Shown here: one piece after another, positions 7,821-13,612 of the stretch
Position numbering within the stretch: the first letter of the stretch is position 1
Layout: every line of letters begins with the position of its first letter
Source of the DNA: an uncultured Eubacteriales bacterium
Lineage (GTDB): Bacteria > Bacillota > Clostridia > Oscillospirales > Butyricicoccaceae
Assembly (NCBI GenBank): GCA_934395135.1
Contig: CAKRRK010000026.1
Coordinates: 1-16,893 of the forward strand
Direction: 5' to 3'
Length of the DNA: 16,893 nt
The notes under the pieces: model-generated
What the model was told of the DNA's origin: nothing
The model's input: the letters and a program-made list of their open reading frames with translations, nothing else
The model's database searches: none
Program-made: the position numbers and the translations under genes

Positions 7821-7860
7821 GAAGTATCTATCAAAAAGTCTGCTTTTTGATAGATACTTC
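7821..7860. terminator. Strong bidirectional hairpin overlapping the right crossover site
   Basis: Perfect 18-bp stem (GAAGTATCTATCAAAAAG and its complement) with the loop TCTG. Toward the left it is followed on the minus strand by TTTTATTTT, so it fits as the terminator of the recombinase, 24 bases after its stop. Toward the right it is followed by TTTCTTATT, so it would also stop transcripts from the segment promoter. The outer 8 bp of the left arm lie inside the invertible segment, so inversion splits this stem. Confidence 0.75.
7828..7853. repeat. Right crossover site of the invertible segment (hix-like, inverted)
   Basis: Mirror copy of the left site. The core TCAAAAAGTCTGCTTTTTGA (7831-7850) has the same arms, with the centre reversed to CT (7840-7841). 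The opposite polarity of the centres (AG against CT) means that strand exchange would invert, not delete, the ~135 bases between them. Its right half-site is GCTTTTTGATAG. Confidence 0.8.
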
Positions 7861-7884
7861 TTTCTTATTCCTGCAACTGCAGCT

Positions 7885-8493
7885 TTATTCCAACAATTGC
7901 AGCGCTCTGTATTCCCGCAGCCGGCGGTAAAAGGTGGCATCGCTCATATCACAATGCTGCAGCACGGTAGAAAGAGGAATTTGTTTCTTTTCCCATTCGT
8001 GAACAAGCCAGCCAAAATTATCCGGCACCTTCTTTTCCGGCCGCCCGAACTTTATTCCCTTTGCCTTTGCCGCGGCAATCCCTTGTTCTTGACGCTTTCG
8101 TATATTTTCCCTCTCGTTTTGCGCTACAAAAGACAAAATTTGCAGCACAAGATCCGCAATAAACGTTCCCATCAGATCCTTTCCGTTTCTCGTATCCAGC
8201 AAGGGCATATCCAGAATGCAGATGTCAACCCCAATTTTTTTGGTCAGAATACGCCACTGTCTCTGTATCTCTTCGTAATTTCGTCCCAAGCGGTCAATGC
8301 TCAGCACATAAAGAAGATCTCCGGCTTTCAGCTTTTGCATCAGCTTTTTATAATTGGGCCGGCTGAAATCCTTTCCAGATTGCTTATCTATGAAAATATG
8401 GCTCTTTGCCACACCTTTTTCGGCGAGAGCTATCATTTGTCTGTCGATATTCTGGTCTGTACTGGATATCCGCACATATCCGTAGATTTTCAT
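7885..8493 (-). CDS. Small serine recombinase, resolvase/invertase (Hin-like) family; predicted DNA invertase
   Basis: Site-specific recombinase of 202 residues, predicted to act on the two inverted hix-like sites just downstream. The catalytic domain (1-about 140) has the nucleophile Ser10 with Arg8 in 'YVRISSTDQNIDRQ', the active-site arginines in 'SIDRLGRN' near 65-72, and a long E-helix including 'FVAQNERENIRKRQEQGI'. A 'KFGRPEKK' arm then leads into a short C-terminal helix-turn-helix (about 155-195: LSTVLQHCDMSDATFYRRLREY). This is the complete domain plan of Hin, Gin and Tn3-type resolvases. A perfect AAAGGAGG lies 9 bases before the ATG. No transposase adjoins, so it looks like a dedicated switch enzyme, not a transposon resolvase. 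The hairpin at 7821-7860 fits as its terminator. Invertase rather than resolvase is inferred from the sites. Confidence 0.9.
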   Translation of the reverse strand: MKIYGYVRISSTDQNIDRQMIALAEKGVAKSHIFIDKQSGKDFSRPNYKKLMQKLKAGDLLYVLSIDRLGRNYEEIQRQWRILTKKIGVDICILDMPLLDTRNGKDLMGTFIADLVLQILSFVAQNERENIRKRQEQGIAAAKAKGIKFGRPEKKVPDNFGWLVHEWEKKQIPLSTVLQHCDMSDATFYRRLREYRALQLLE

Positions 8494-8640
8494 TTTGTTA
8501 TTTCCTCCTTTGATTTATGACGCAGATGCTAAACGAAAGACAGTTATAGGTTTGATGCTCATTCGAAAATTTATTCTTTCTCCGCATTCCCGTCAAGAAA
8601 ACGCGAAAATGGTTTCGGTAAAAACATCGACTAAAACAAC

Positions 8641-8677
8641 AAAACACACATATGACCTCTGGCCATATGTGTGTTTT
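8641..8677. terminator. Perfect 14-bp-stem hairpin, possible terminator
   Basis: AAAACACACATATG and its exact complement CATATGTGTGTTTT flank a 9-base loop (ACCTCTGGC). On the minus strand it runs into TTTTGTTGTTTT, so it could be a second barrier between the ytfJ operon and the recombinase. A protein-binding role is an alternative. Confidence 0.5.
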
Positions 8678-8781
8678 GCGGCTGGTTTCGTTGCAACGCA
8701 TTGGATTATGCCCTCTCCATGGTTATTCCCTCGTTTTTCTGTTTCATACTTTTAAAAAAGTTGTTCCGGAACTTTCCCAAT

Positions 8782-8812
8782 AAAAAAAGCCCCGGAACAA
8801 CTCCGGGACTTT
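8782..8812 (-). terminator. Terminator after ytfJ
   Basis: GC-rich stem (TCCGGG 8802-8807 with CCCGGA 8791-8796, extended by two pairs past a mismatch) followed on the minus strand by seven T. It begins right after the ytfJ stop codon. The sequence GTTGTTCCGG in it can also pair with CCGGAACAAC formed by 8760-8769, which is followed by its own T run. Confidence 0.85.
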
Positions 8813-8816
8813 CGTC

Positions 8817-9230
8817 TTATTCTTTGATATAATCCTCATAGTTATCTTCCTGCGTCTCTTTGTGTTTCTTAAACGCATTGGAAATTTTATTAATCACATC
8901 CGGGGCCAAATCAATAATTTTTTCCAAGGCGCCATCGGAAGGAGCGTTGATTGGAACAACCTTGGTAAACCCTTCCGATACTACGACAAACGCTACCGGC
9001 GAAATGGTAACGCCTGCACCGCCGCCGCCGCCAAAACACTTTTCCATTGTTCCCTTTGTGCTGAAGTCACTTCCGCCGGTGCCAAAGCCAAAGGAGACGG
9101 TTGAGATGGGGATAAGCGTAACGCCGTCATGCGTTACAATGGGATCTCCAATGATGGTATTTACATCAATGGTATCCTTCAATTTTGTCATGGTTTCTGA
9201 TAATAATTCGTTGATTGGATGGTTGCTCAT
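8817..9230 (-). CDS. ytfJ: Sporulation protein YtfJ/GerW family
   Basis: Member of the YtfJ (GerW) family, needed for normal spore germination in Bacillus subtilis. The sequence shows an N-terminal 'NHPINELLSETMTKLKDTIDVNTIIG', then 'GVTLIPISTVSFGFGTGGSDF' and a run of glycines (FGGGGGAGVTISPVAFVVV) near 65-90, all characteristic of the family. The C-terminus is charged and Lys/Glu-rich. Length 137 is normal. GGAGGAG lies 5-6 bases before the ATG, and the start follows the DUF2953 stop by 2 bases, indicating tight coupling. It is the last gene of the site-2 protease-scpA-scpB-DUF2953 operon and is closed by the terminator right after it. Its presence supports an endospore-forming organism. 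Confidence 0.93.
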   Translation of the reverse strand: MSNHPINELLSETMTKLKDTIDVNTIIGDPIVTHDGVTLIPISTVSFGFGTGGSDFSTKGTMEKCFGGGGGAGVTISPVAFVVVSEGFTKVVPINAPSDGALEKIIDLAPDVINKISNAFKKHKETQEDNYEDYIKE

Positions 9231-9232
9231 AA

Positions 9233-9835
9233 TTACTCCTCCGTTTTGCTGATTTTTTTGTAAAACCGTATTATCTTTGTCAAATTTTTCAAAACAATAA
9301 ACGCTATTACAATAGGCCTTGTATATAGTATAACATCAAATGTATATTTTATTTTATCATGGTCGAAATCACAGCCAATGTGCACGTTTTCACGATTGAT
9401 TTGAAAGTTGTTGTGCAGCGCAGCATGCAAAACACCGCATACTGCACAGACGTTTCCATATAAAATCCCGGTTTTTGCCGCATTATCCGTGGCAAGAATC
9501 AGCGATAAGGAAATTTCGTCAAACGCAATCGCCTTTTTGAACTGGGCCAAAAGATCAAGAGCAAAATCCAGCAACTCTTTTTTATTCACCCGTTTCCAGG
9601 AAATCTTTTTTTCTTTGCCGGATTTTCTTTTTTTGGCTCTTTTTTTCTCTTTTTGTTTTCGGACAGTACTTTCTTTTCGCGGATAGAGGGTGATCATCAC
9701 CGGGCCAAGCCCAGCCTTTGCCGTAATTTTTTGCTGTTCCGACCGGATCTGTACTTTGGCTTTGAGGCAGGACAGGAAAAAAAAGAAAAGAACAAGGCAC
9801 AGAAACAATATGCCGATGATTTTTAAAAACAGCAT
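9233..9835 (-). CDS. DUF2953 domain membrane-associated protein (YtfI-like)
   Basis: Protein of unknown function that regularly precedes ytfJ in spore formers. Residues 1-24 form one hydrophobic membrane helix (LFLKIIGILFLCLVLFFFFL). A very basic stretch at about 58-85 (KQKEKKRAKKRKSGKEKK) follows, and the DUF2953 core covers about 95-185 (LLAQFKKAIAFDEISLSLILATD, AKTGILYGNVCAV). The basic stretch likely forms a flexible cytoplasmic loop. The ATG lies one base beyond the scpB stop, with GGGGGA 7 bases upstream inside the end of scpB. Function is unknown; co-occurrence with ytfJ suggests a sporulation or envelope role. Confidence 0.85.
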   Translation of the reverse strand: MLFLKIIGILFLCLVLFFFFLSCLKAKVQIRSEQQKITAKAGLGPVMITLYPRKESTVRKQKEKKRAKKRKSGKEKKISWKRVNKKELLDFALDLLAQFKKAIAFDEISLSLILATDNAAKTGILYGNVCAVCGVLHAALHNNFQINRENVHIGCDFDHDKIKYTFDVILYTRPIVIAFIVLKNLTKIIRFYKKISKTEE

Positions 9836-9836
9836 A

Positions 9837-10433
9837 TCATTCCCCCATCACCGTATTCTGCTGCAATTTTTGGGATGTTTCCGCCGGTTCTATCATCGAA
9901 AGCGTAAGCTGTCCGTCGGCGTTGTCGGCAAATTCCGGTAAATCCGGCAGTTCTGCAAGGCTTGCAATGGAAAAGGTGCGGAGAAAATCCGCTGTTGTCT
10001 GAAACAGCATTGGTCTGCCAGGCACATCCAGCCGGCCGCATTCTTCAATCAGCCCTTTTTCCACCAAAGTGTTGACCGTATTGGAACTGTCAACGCCGCG
10101 CACCTGCTCAATATACGCTTTTGTAACCGGTTGCTGATACGCGACGACCGCCAGCACCTCCAGCGCAGCCTGGGATAAAGACGGCTGCCGCCTGGTCTCC
10201 AGAGCATGCCGAATCGCATCCGCATATTGCGGCCTGGTACAAAGCTGAAACGACGTTTCCAAGCGAATCAGCATAACGCCGCGCCGTTCATAGTCCAGCT
10301 TGTCCGAAAGGTTTCGCATCTGCAGCATCAGCTCGTCTTCTGTAATCCCCAGCACAGTTTTTAATTTTTCCCCTGCGACAGGTTCTCCCGAAGCAAATAA
10401 AATTGCCTCAATGACAGATGTCATATCCTCCAT
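9837..10433 (-). CDS. scpB: Segregation and condensation protein B
   Basis: Kleisin-associated subunit of the SMC-ScpA-ScpB condensin that organises and segregates the chromosome. Two winged-helix domains are expected. The first covers about 1-85 (IEAILFASGEPVAGEKLKTVLGI, then MLIRLETSFQLCTRPQYAD). The second covers about 90-165 and carries the family hallmarks 'LSQAALEVLAVVAYQQPVTK' and 'RGVDSSNTVNTLVEKGLIEECG' followed by 'GRPMLFQTTADFLRTF'. Length 198 is typical. GGGAGG lies about 7 bases before the ATG, in the 18-base gap after scpA, so the two subunits are made from one mRNA. Confidence 0.96.
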   Translation of the reverse strand: MEDMTSVIEAILFASGEPVAGEKLKTVLGITEDELMLQMRNLSDKLDYERRGVMLIRLETSFQLCTRPQYADAIRHALETRRQPSLSQAALEVLAVVAYQQPVTKAYIEQVRGVDSSNTVNTLVEKGLIEECGRLDVPGRPMLFQTTADFLRTFSIASLAELPDLPEFADNADGQLTLSMIEPAETSQKLQQNTVMGE

Positions 10434-10451
10434 AAGCTTCCTCCCGCCCTA

Positions 10452-11177
10452 TTATCCCACGGCGTTTCTGCTTCCCAGAAATGTAATTGCGGCCTGATCA
10501 TTTTCTCCTTCAATGTGGATCTTCCGGTTTTTGGAAAGTTCCAATACCGCAAGAAATGCAGCGACAAGTTCCGACCGGCTCCGGGACTCCGACATCAATC
10601 CTTTAAAATCCAGTTTGCGGTTTCGCAAAAACTTTGCCAGAATATCAGAAATCTTTGCGCTGACTGGTATCACTTCCCGTTTGATGATTCCGGCAAAGGA
10701 AGAAAGCGGCGGCGGAAGATGGTTCTGCGCCCGGGCGGAAATCCGTTTGGCCGCCTGTACCAACTCCTCCGGATGGTTGCGATATTCCGCCTTACGGCTT
10801 TTTTCCAGCAATTCCGGCTGTTTTACAAACACATCTCTCCCAGCGTCCGTTCTTTGGCGGAAATATACCGAGACTTCCTTATATCGTTTGTATTCCAGCA
10901 ACATCTGCACCAGTTCCGTTCTGGGATCGTCCTCTTCCTCCGCAAGCGCCGGAAGAAGCATTTTGGATTTGATGTACATCAACTGGGCGGCCATAGCAAT
11001 AAAATCCCCCGCCTGCTCCATATCCAGAGTATCGGATTGTTCCAAATACCGCAAGTACTGGGACAGGATTTCCGCCACCGGTATGTCGTAAATATTAACC
11101 TTATTTTTTCGGATTAAATGCAGCAGCAAATCAAGCGGCCCCTCAAAATGCTCTGTATGAAACGTTATGTCCTCCAA
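10452..11177 (-). CDS. scpA: Segregation and condensation protein A (kleisin)
   Basis: Kleisin bridge of bacterial condensin, linking the SMC head domains and binding ScpB. The N-terminal signature 'FEGPLDLLLHLIRKNKVNIYDIPVAEI' starts at residue 10. The middle carries 'DFIAMAAQLMYIKSKMLLP', and the C-terminal winged helix ends the protein (RSRSELVAAFLAVLELSKNRKI). Length 241 is typical. The start codon is TTG at 11177, supported by GGAGG 8 bases upstream and by the conserved distance to the signature; no ATG or GTG upstream fits. The start follows the site-2 protease stop by 15 bases. Confidence 0.96.
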   Translation of the reverse strand: MEDITFHTEHFEGPLDLLLHLIRKNKVNIYDIPVAEILSQYLRYLEQSDTLDMEQAGDFIAMAAQLMYIKSKMLLPALAEEEDDPRTELVQMLLEYKRYKEVSVYFRQRTDAGRDVFVKQPELLEKSRKAEYRNHPEELVQAAKRISARAQNHLPPPLSSFAGIIKREVIPVSAKISDILAKFLRNRKLDFKGLMSESRSRSELVAAFLAVLELSKNRKIHIEGENDQAAITFLGSRNAVG

Positions 11178-11192
11178 ACCATCTTCCTCCGG

Positions 11193-11855
11193 TTATACAA
11201 TGCCAAACAGCATAAGCGCCAAATAATAAATTTTGGAATAGACAAAGCCTGTTACCGTACTTAACAGCCCAAACCACAGCGCCACAATTAAAATCAGCAT
11301 AAAAATGCTCTGATAGCGGCGCATCTTCATCACCGCCGAATACGGCACAACGGATTCCAGTACCCTGGACCCGTCCAGCGGATAAATTGGCACCAGGTTG
11401 AAAACCGCCAGTGTGATGCTAAGTTGGGCCGCATAGTAGAAGAACAGGCCCAGCGCATAGAGCAAACTGCCGGTTCCTCCTTTTAGAACAATGAGAATGT
11501 ACAATACTGTAAAAACAAACGCGAGAAGAATGTTGGAAACCGGGCCGGCAAGCGCTACAAGCACGCATCCCAGCCGCTTATTTCTGATTTTAAAGTTGCT
11601 GATATTCACCGGTACCGGTTTTGCCCATCCAAATCCAATGAGCAGCATGCATAAGAATCCAAGCTTATCCAAATGGGCAAATGGATCCAGCGTCAGTCTG
11701 CCGGATTCTTTGGCGGTTCCATCGCCCAAAGCATAGGCGCACAAGCCATGGCTTGCCTCATGAATGGTCAGACAAATACAAACCGCCGGTATAAATAGCA
11801 GCAGCATGATGAGTGCGGATTTGATATCGCCGCTTAGAAAGGCATTGATAAGCAT
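11193..11855 (-). CDS. Site-2 protease-like intramembrane metalloprotease (M50 family)
   Basis: Multi-spanning membrane zinc protease of the M50B group. The zinc motif HEASH is at residues 32-36, inside the second hydrophobic segment. The second zinc-ligand region 'FNLVPIYPLDGSRVLE' is at 152-167 with Asp161. In between lie 'GRLTLDPFAHLDKLG' (52-66), shared by this small-protease group, and 'ALAGPVSNILLAF' at 101-113. GGAGG lies 7 bases before the ATG. It is the first gene of the operon and has a good promoter upstream. The substrate is unknown. SpoIVFB, the sporulation member of M50, differs in layout, so I do not assign that name. Confidence 0.92.
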   Translation of the reverse strand: MLINAFLSGDIKSALIMLLLFIPAVCICLTIHEASHGLCAYALGDGTAKESGRLTLDPFAHLDKLGFLCMLLIGFGWAKPVPVNISNFKIRNKRLGCVLVALAGPVSNILLAFVFTVLYILIVLKGGTGSLLYALGLFFYYAAQLSITLAVFNLVPIYPLDGSRVLESVVPYSAVMKMRRYQSIFMLILIVALWFGLLSTVTGFVYSKIYYLALMLFGIV

Positions 11856-11883
11856 TATTTTCCTCCGAATTCTGTATGTTTAC

Positions 11884-11912
11884 AGTATACCCATTCTTTT
11901 TCATAAAAACAA
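11884..11912 (-). promoter_or_regulatory. Promoter of the site-2 protease-scpAB-DUF2953-ytfJ operon
   Basis: On the minus strand, TTGTTT (11907-11912), a 17-base spacer and TATACT (11884-11889). The predicted start is about 20 bases before the site-2 protease ATG. It lies just past the end of the methyltransferase gene, so the operon need not depend on read-through from there. Confidence 0.7.
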
Positions 11913-11925
11913 GAGAATTTCCGTT

Positions 11926-12999
11926 TTATTTCGGAACCGCATAAAGATTCACTTCCCATGCGGGTACATAGGGATGATGCCGCAGATAAAAGGAATATTT
12001 CTTTGTTATCTTCTGTATCTGCAGCGGAATGGCAAACAAATCCTCATTGCGATGATATAGGGCAATATTCAGTTTGGGATGATACGTGGACAACGTGAAT
12101 GCAGCACCCTCCAAAGCCTCCTTTTCCGCGCCTTCCACATCCATTTTAATATAGGATACAGGCTGCCCTTCCAGAATAGCGTCCACGCTGCTGACACCAA
12201 TTTTTTCCCCATCCGCCTTTTTTAACGCGGAATTCCGTCCTGCTTTCGCCGCAAAACAAAGTGTTCCCTTCTCCTTCCAGGCTCCCATCTGATAAAGCGC
12301 AACGTTACACAGGCCCGCCTGCTCTACGTAATTGGAAAGCTTCCGGAAATTTTTTCGATCCGGCTCCAGCGCAATTATTTTTTGATACTGTCCTCCGGTA
12401 TATTCCAGCAATTCCCGAATGGTATCCCCATTATATGCACCCAAATCCAAAAAAATCTCATCGTTCTGCAGAAAAAAAAGCCTGGAAAATATTTCTTCCT
12501 TCTCCGTTTCGCACCGCCTTAAATAAGAAATTTTTCCACTGATTTTGAAATTGACAATGTCCCGAAACACCGCTCTTGATCTTTCATCCGCCAGCAAGCC
12601 ATAGGCCTCCCGGATAGTTTCCTTATGCCGGCTGTAAAACGAAAGGTCAAACAAGCCGGTGCCTGTCACCGGGACATCCGGCGCATATACGGTATACTGC
12701 CTCTCCAGTTCCCAAAACCGCTGCAAAATTTCCGGCCGCTGCGAGGCAAAAGCCAGCACAATCACCGGATCGTCATACTCTTTTAGAATTTCGCTTCTTG
12801 ATTTTACCCGGTATCCATGAAACGAATGCCCCCGCACAAAATCATCGCTGGCAAAAACTTCCCGGACTGTAATACCGTGTTCCTGAAATACAGCCATAAT
12901 TTTATCTGCCCCATCCCCCATGCCATAAAGTGCGATGGGGCGCTTTTCTTCCTGCAGACGCTGCCACACGGTTTTTTCTTCTGTTAAAATCTCTTCCAT
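11926..12999 (-). CDS. FkbM-family methyltransferase with an N-terminal nucleotide-binding-like domain
   Basis: Predicted SAM-dependent methyltransferase, probably acting on a glycan or secondary metabolite. Numbered from ATG 12999 (357 residues), residues 20-125 look like a Rossmann-type module (PIALYGMGDGADKIM, then VIVLAFASQRPEI), resembling the half-domains found before some glycan-modifying enzymes. The FkbM core begins near 180, with SAM motif 'FLDLGAYNGDT' at 183-193, 'IIALEPD' near 208-214, and the signature 'YIKMDVEGAEKEALEG' at 283-298. I choose 12999 because it falls 4 bases after the stop of the ArsC-like gene; an in-frame upstream start at 13059 would overlap that gene. The ribosome-binding site is weak, suggesting coupling. 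The substrate cannot be named. Confidence 0.82.
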   Translation of the reverse strand: MEEILTEEKTVWQRLQEEKRPIALYGMGDGADKIMAVFQEHGITVREVFASDDFVRGHSFHGYRVKSRSEILKEYDDPVIVLAFASQRPEILQRFWELERQYTVYAPDVPVTGTGLFDLSFYSRHKETIREAYGLLADERSRAVFRDIVNFKISGKISYLRRCETEKEEIFSRLFFLQNDEIFLDLGAYNGDTIRELLEYTGGQYQKIIALEPDRKNFRKLSNYVEQAGLCNVALYQMGAWKEKGTLCFAAKAGRNSALKKADGEKIGVSSVDAILEGQPVSYIKMDVEGAEKEALEGAAFTLSTYHPKLNIALYHRNEDLFAIPLQIQKITKKYSFYLRHHPYVPAWEVNLYAVPK

Positions 13000-13003
13000 T
13001 CTT

Positions 13004-13345
13004 CTATTCCCAATCCGACCATATTTCCGGACAATATCCCACCGTCGCCTGCTTACCATTGCGCACGATAGGCGTTTTCAAAAGGCCTGGATTTTCCAGA
13101 ATTTTTTCTTCCACAGCGCTTTCGTCTGCCAGATATGGAAGCAACGCATACTCCTCCTCTTTGCATCGGGGATCCAGCATCTCTTGATAACCGCCCACCG
13201 CCTTTTTCACACTGCGGTATTCTCCGGGGCGAATGCCGTATTTTGCAATGTCCACAAATTGATATTTTATTCTGCGTTCTTTAAAAAAGCGTTCCGCTTT
13301 TTTGGTGTCAAAGCACTTGGCCTTCCCAAAAATCTGTATATTCAA
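13004..13345 (-). CDS. Small ArsC/Spx-like thioredoxin-fold protein
   Basis: Protein of the arsenate reductase-like (ArsC/Spx) family, 113 residues from the TTG at 13345. That start has GGGAGG 7 bases upstream and gives the usual N-terminus 'NIQIFGKAKCFDTKKAERF'. A longer frame from ATG 13360 would put that Shine-Dalgarno inside the gene and is rejected. A single cysteine (near residue 10) sits where Spx-type proteins have CxxC or CxxS; the next positions are FDT, so this is a monothiol site. The C-terminal half has 'ENPGLLKTPIVRNGKQATVGY', matching the family's 'P..L..PI.....' region. True arsenate reduction is not implied, and no ars genes adjoin. A good promoter lies upstream, and the methyltransferase follows by 4 bases. 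Confidence 0.85.
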   Translation of the reverse strand: MNIQIFGKAKCFDTKKAERFFKERRIKYQFVDIAKYGIRPGEYRSVKKAVGGYQEMLDPRCKEEEYALLPYLADESAVEEKILENPGLLKTPIVRNGKQATVGYCPEIWSDWE

Positions 13346-13376
13346 CCCTTTGCCTCCCATGTAAAAGAATATCATC

Positions 13377-13405
13377 ATAGTATCAAAATTTTGCGTTCTT
13401 TTCAA
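13377..13405 (-). promoter_or_regulatory. Promoter of the ArsC-like/FkbM gene pair
   Basis: On the minus strand, TTGAAA (13400-13405), a 17-base spacer and TACTAT (13377-13382), with an extended -10 TGA directly before it. It lies about 30 bases upstream of the TTG start. A separate TATAAT at 13440-13445 on the plus strand could serve the divergent small ORF, although no clear -35 accompanies it. Confidence 0.6.
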
Positions 13406-13471
13406 CGTTTTCCGACGAAAGTTCCAAATACATTTATATTATAATAACGATATCATGCACTGGAGGGTTTT

Positions 13472-13612
13472 ATGAAGAAACAAATCGAACACATCCAAAC
13501 GTATCGGATCAACGGGGTAACCTTTACAAAGGAAAGCTACCTGGCCCATTTGCAAAAAACCATGGTTTCCTCTGGAAACCGGGGGTACGGCCTGCATTTG
13601 CTTCAAAAATGA
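13472..13612 (+). CDS. Small 46-aa protein coupled to the downstream glycosyltransferase-like gene
   Basis: Unrecognised small ORF: MKKQIEHIQTYRINGVTFTK, then a stretch ending in GYGLHLLQK. It starts with ATG behind GGAGGG (4-5 base spacing). Its stop overlaps the next gene's start as ATGA (13609-13612), a classic translational-coupling arrangement. The peptide is basic, has no membrane helix or signal peptide and shows no motif I know. The good ribosome-binding site and the coupling are the only evidence that it is real. It could be a leader ORF that sets translation of the downstream gene instead of a functional protein. Confidence 0.6.
   Translation: MKKQIEHIQTYRINGVTFTKESYLAHLQKTMVSSGNRGYGLHLLQK

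Larger units (their letters stand above)
7485..7884. other. 400-bp regulatory intergenic region holding an invertible promoter switch
   Basis: No gene is supported here. From the SLH start outward it holds an A/T-rich leader with GAGAGG, a small hairpin CAAAGG-CAAA-CCTTTG (7561-7576), a 13-base C tract (7606-7618), a hix-like site (7693-7718), a ~110-bp A/T-rich segment with a right-facing promoter, a second, inverted hix-like site (7828-7853), and the 24 bases leading to the recombinase stop codon. I found no good minus-strand promoter between the left site and the SLH start. The best candidate, TTGGCC-17-TTTAAT, would start transcription on top of the ribosome-binding site. Confidence 0.8.
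8494..8816. other. Intergenic region between ytfJ and the recombinase
   Basis: No gene is supported. From the ytfJ side it contains a terminator (8782-8812), an overlapping alternative hairpin using 8760-8769, a 14-bp-stem hairpin (8641-8677), and about 140 A/T-rich bases that must contain the recombinase promoter. The best -10 candidate there, on the minus strand, is TATAAC inside CCTATAACTG; I see no convincing -35. No copy of the hix-like site is present. Confidence 0.6.

Noticed and set aside
7821..7860. Reading the right inverted repeat as nothing but the recombinase terminator
   Set aside because: A terminator does not explain a 22-base perfect inverted copy 137 bases away whose asymmetric centre is also reversed; both roles probably overlap.
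7665..7940. 91-codon minus-strand open frame covering the invertible segment
   Set aside because: It crosses both recombination sites and the hairpin, has A/T-driven Lys/Asn/Phe-rich composition, overlaps the end of the recombinase gene and has no family resemblance.
7885..8493. Recombinase as a transposon resolvase
   Set aside because: No transposase, terminal inverted repeats or direct res sites are visible, and the nearby sites are inverted, which favours inversion.
7897..8520. 207-codon plus-strand open frame opposite the recombinase
   Set aside because: It is the antisense shadow of a clearly recognised serine recombinase and shows no motif or ribosome-binding site.
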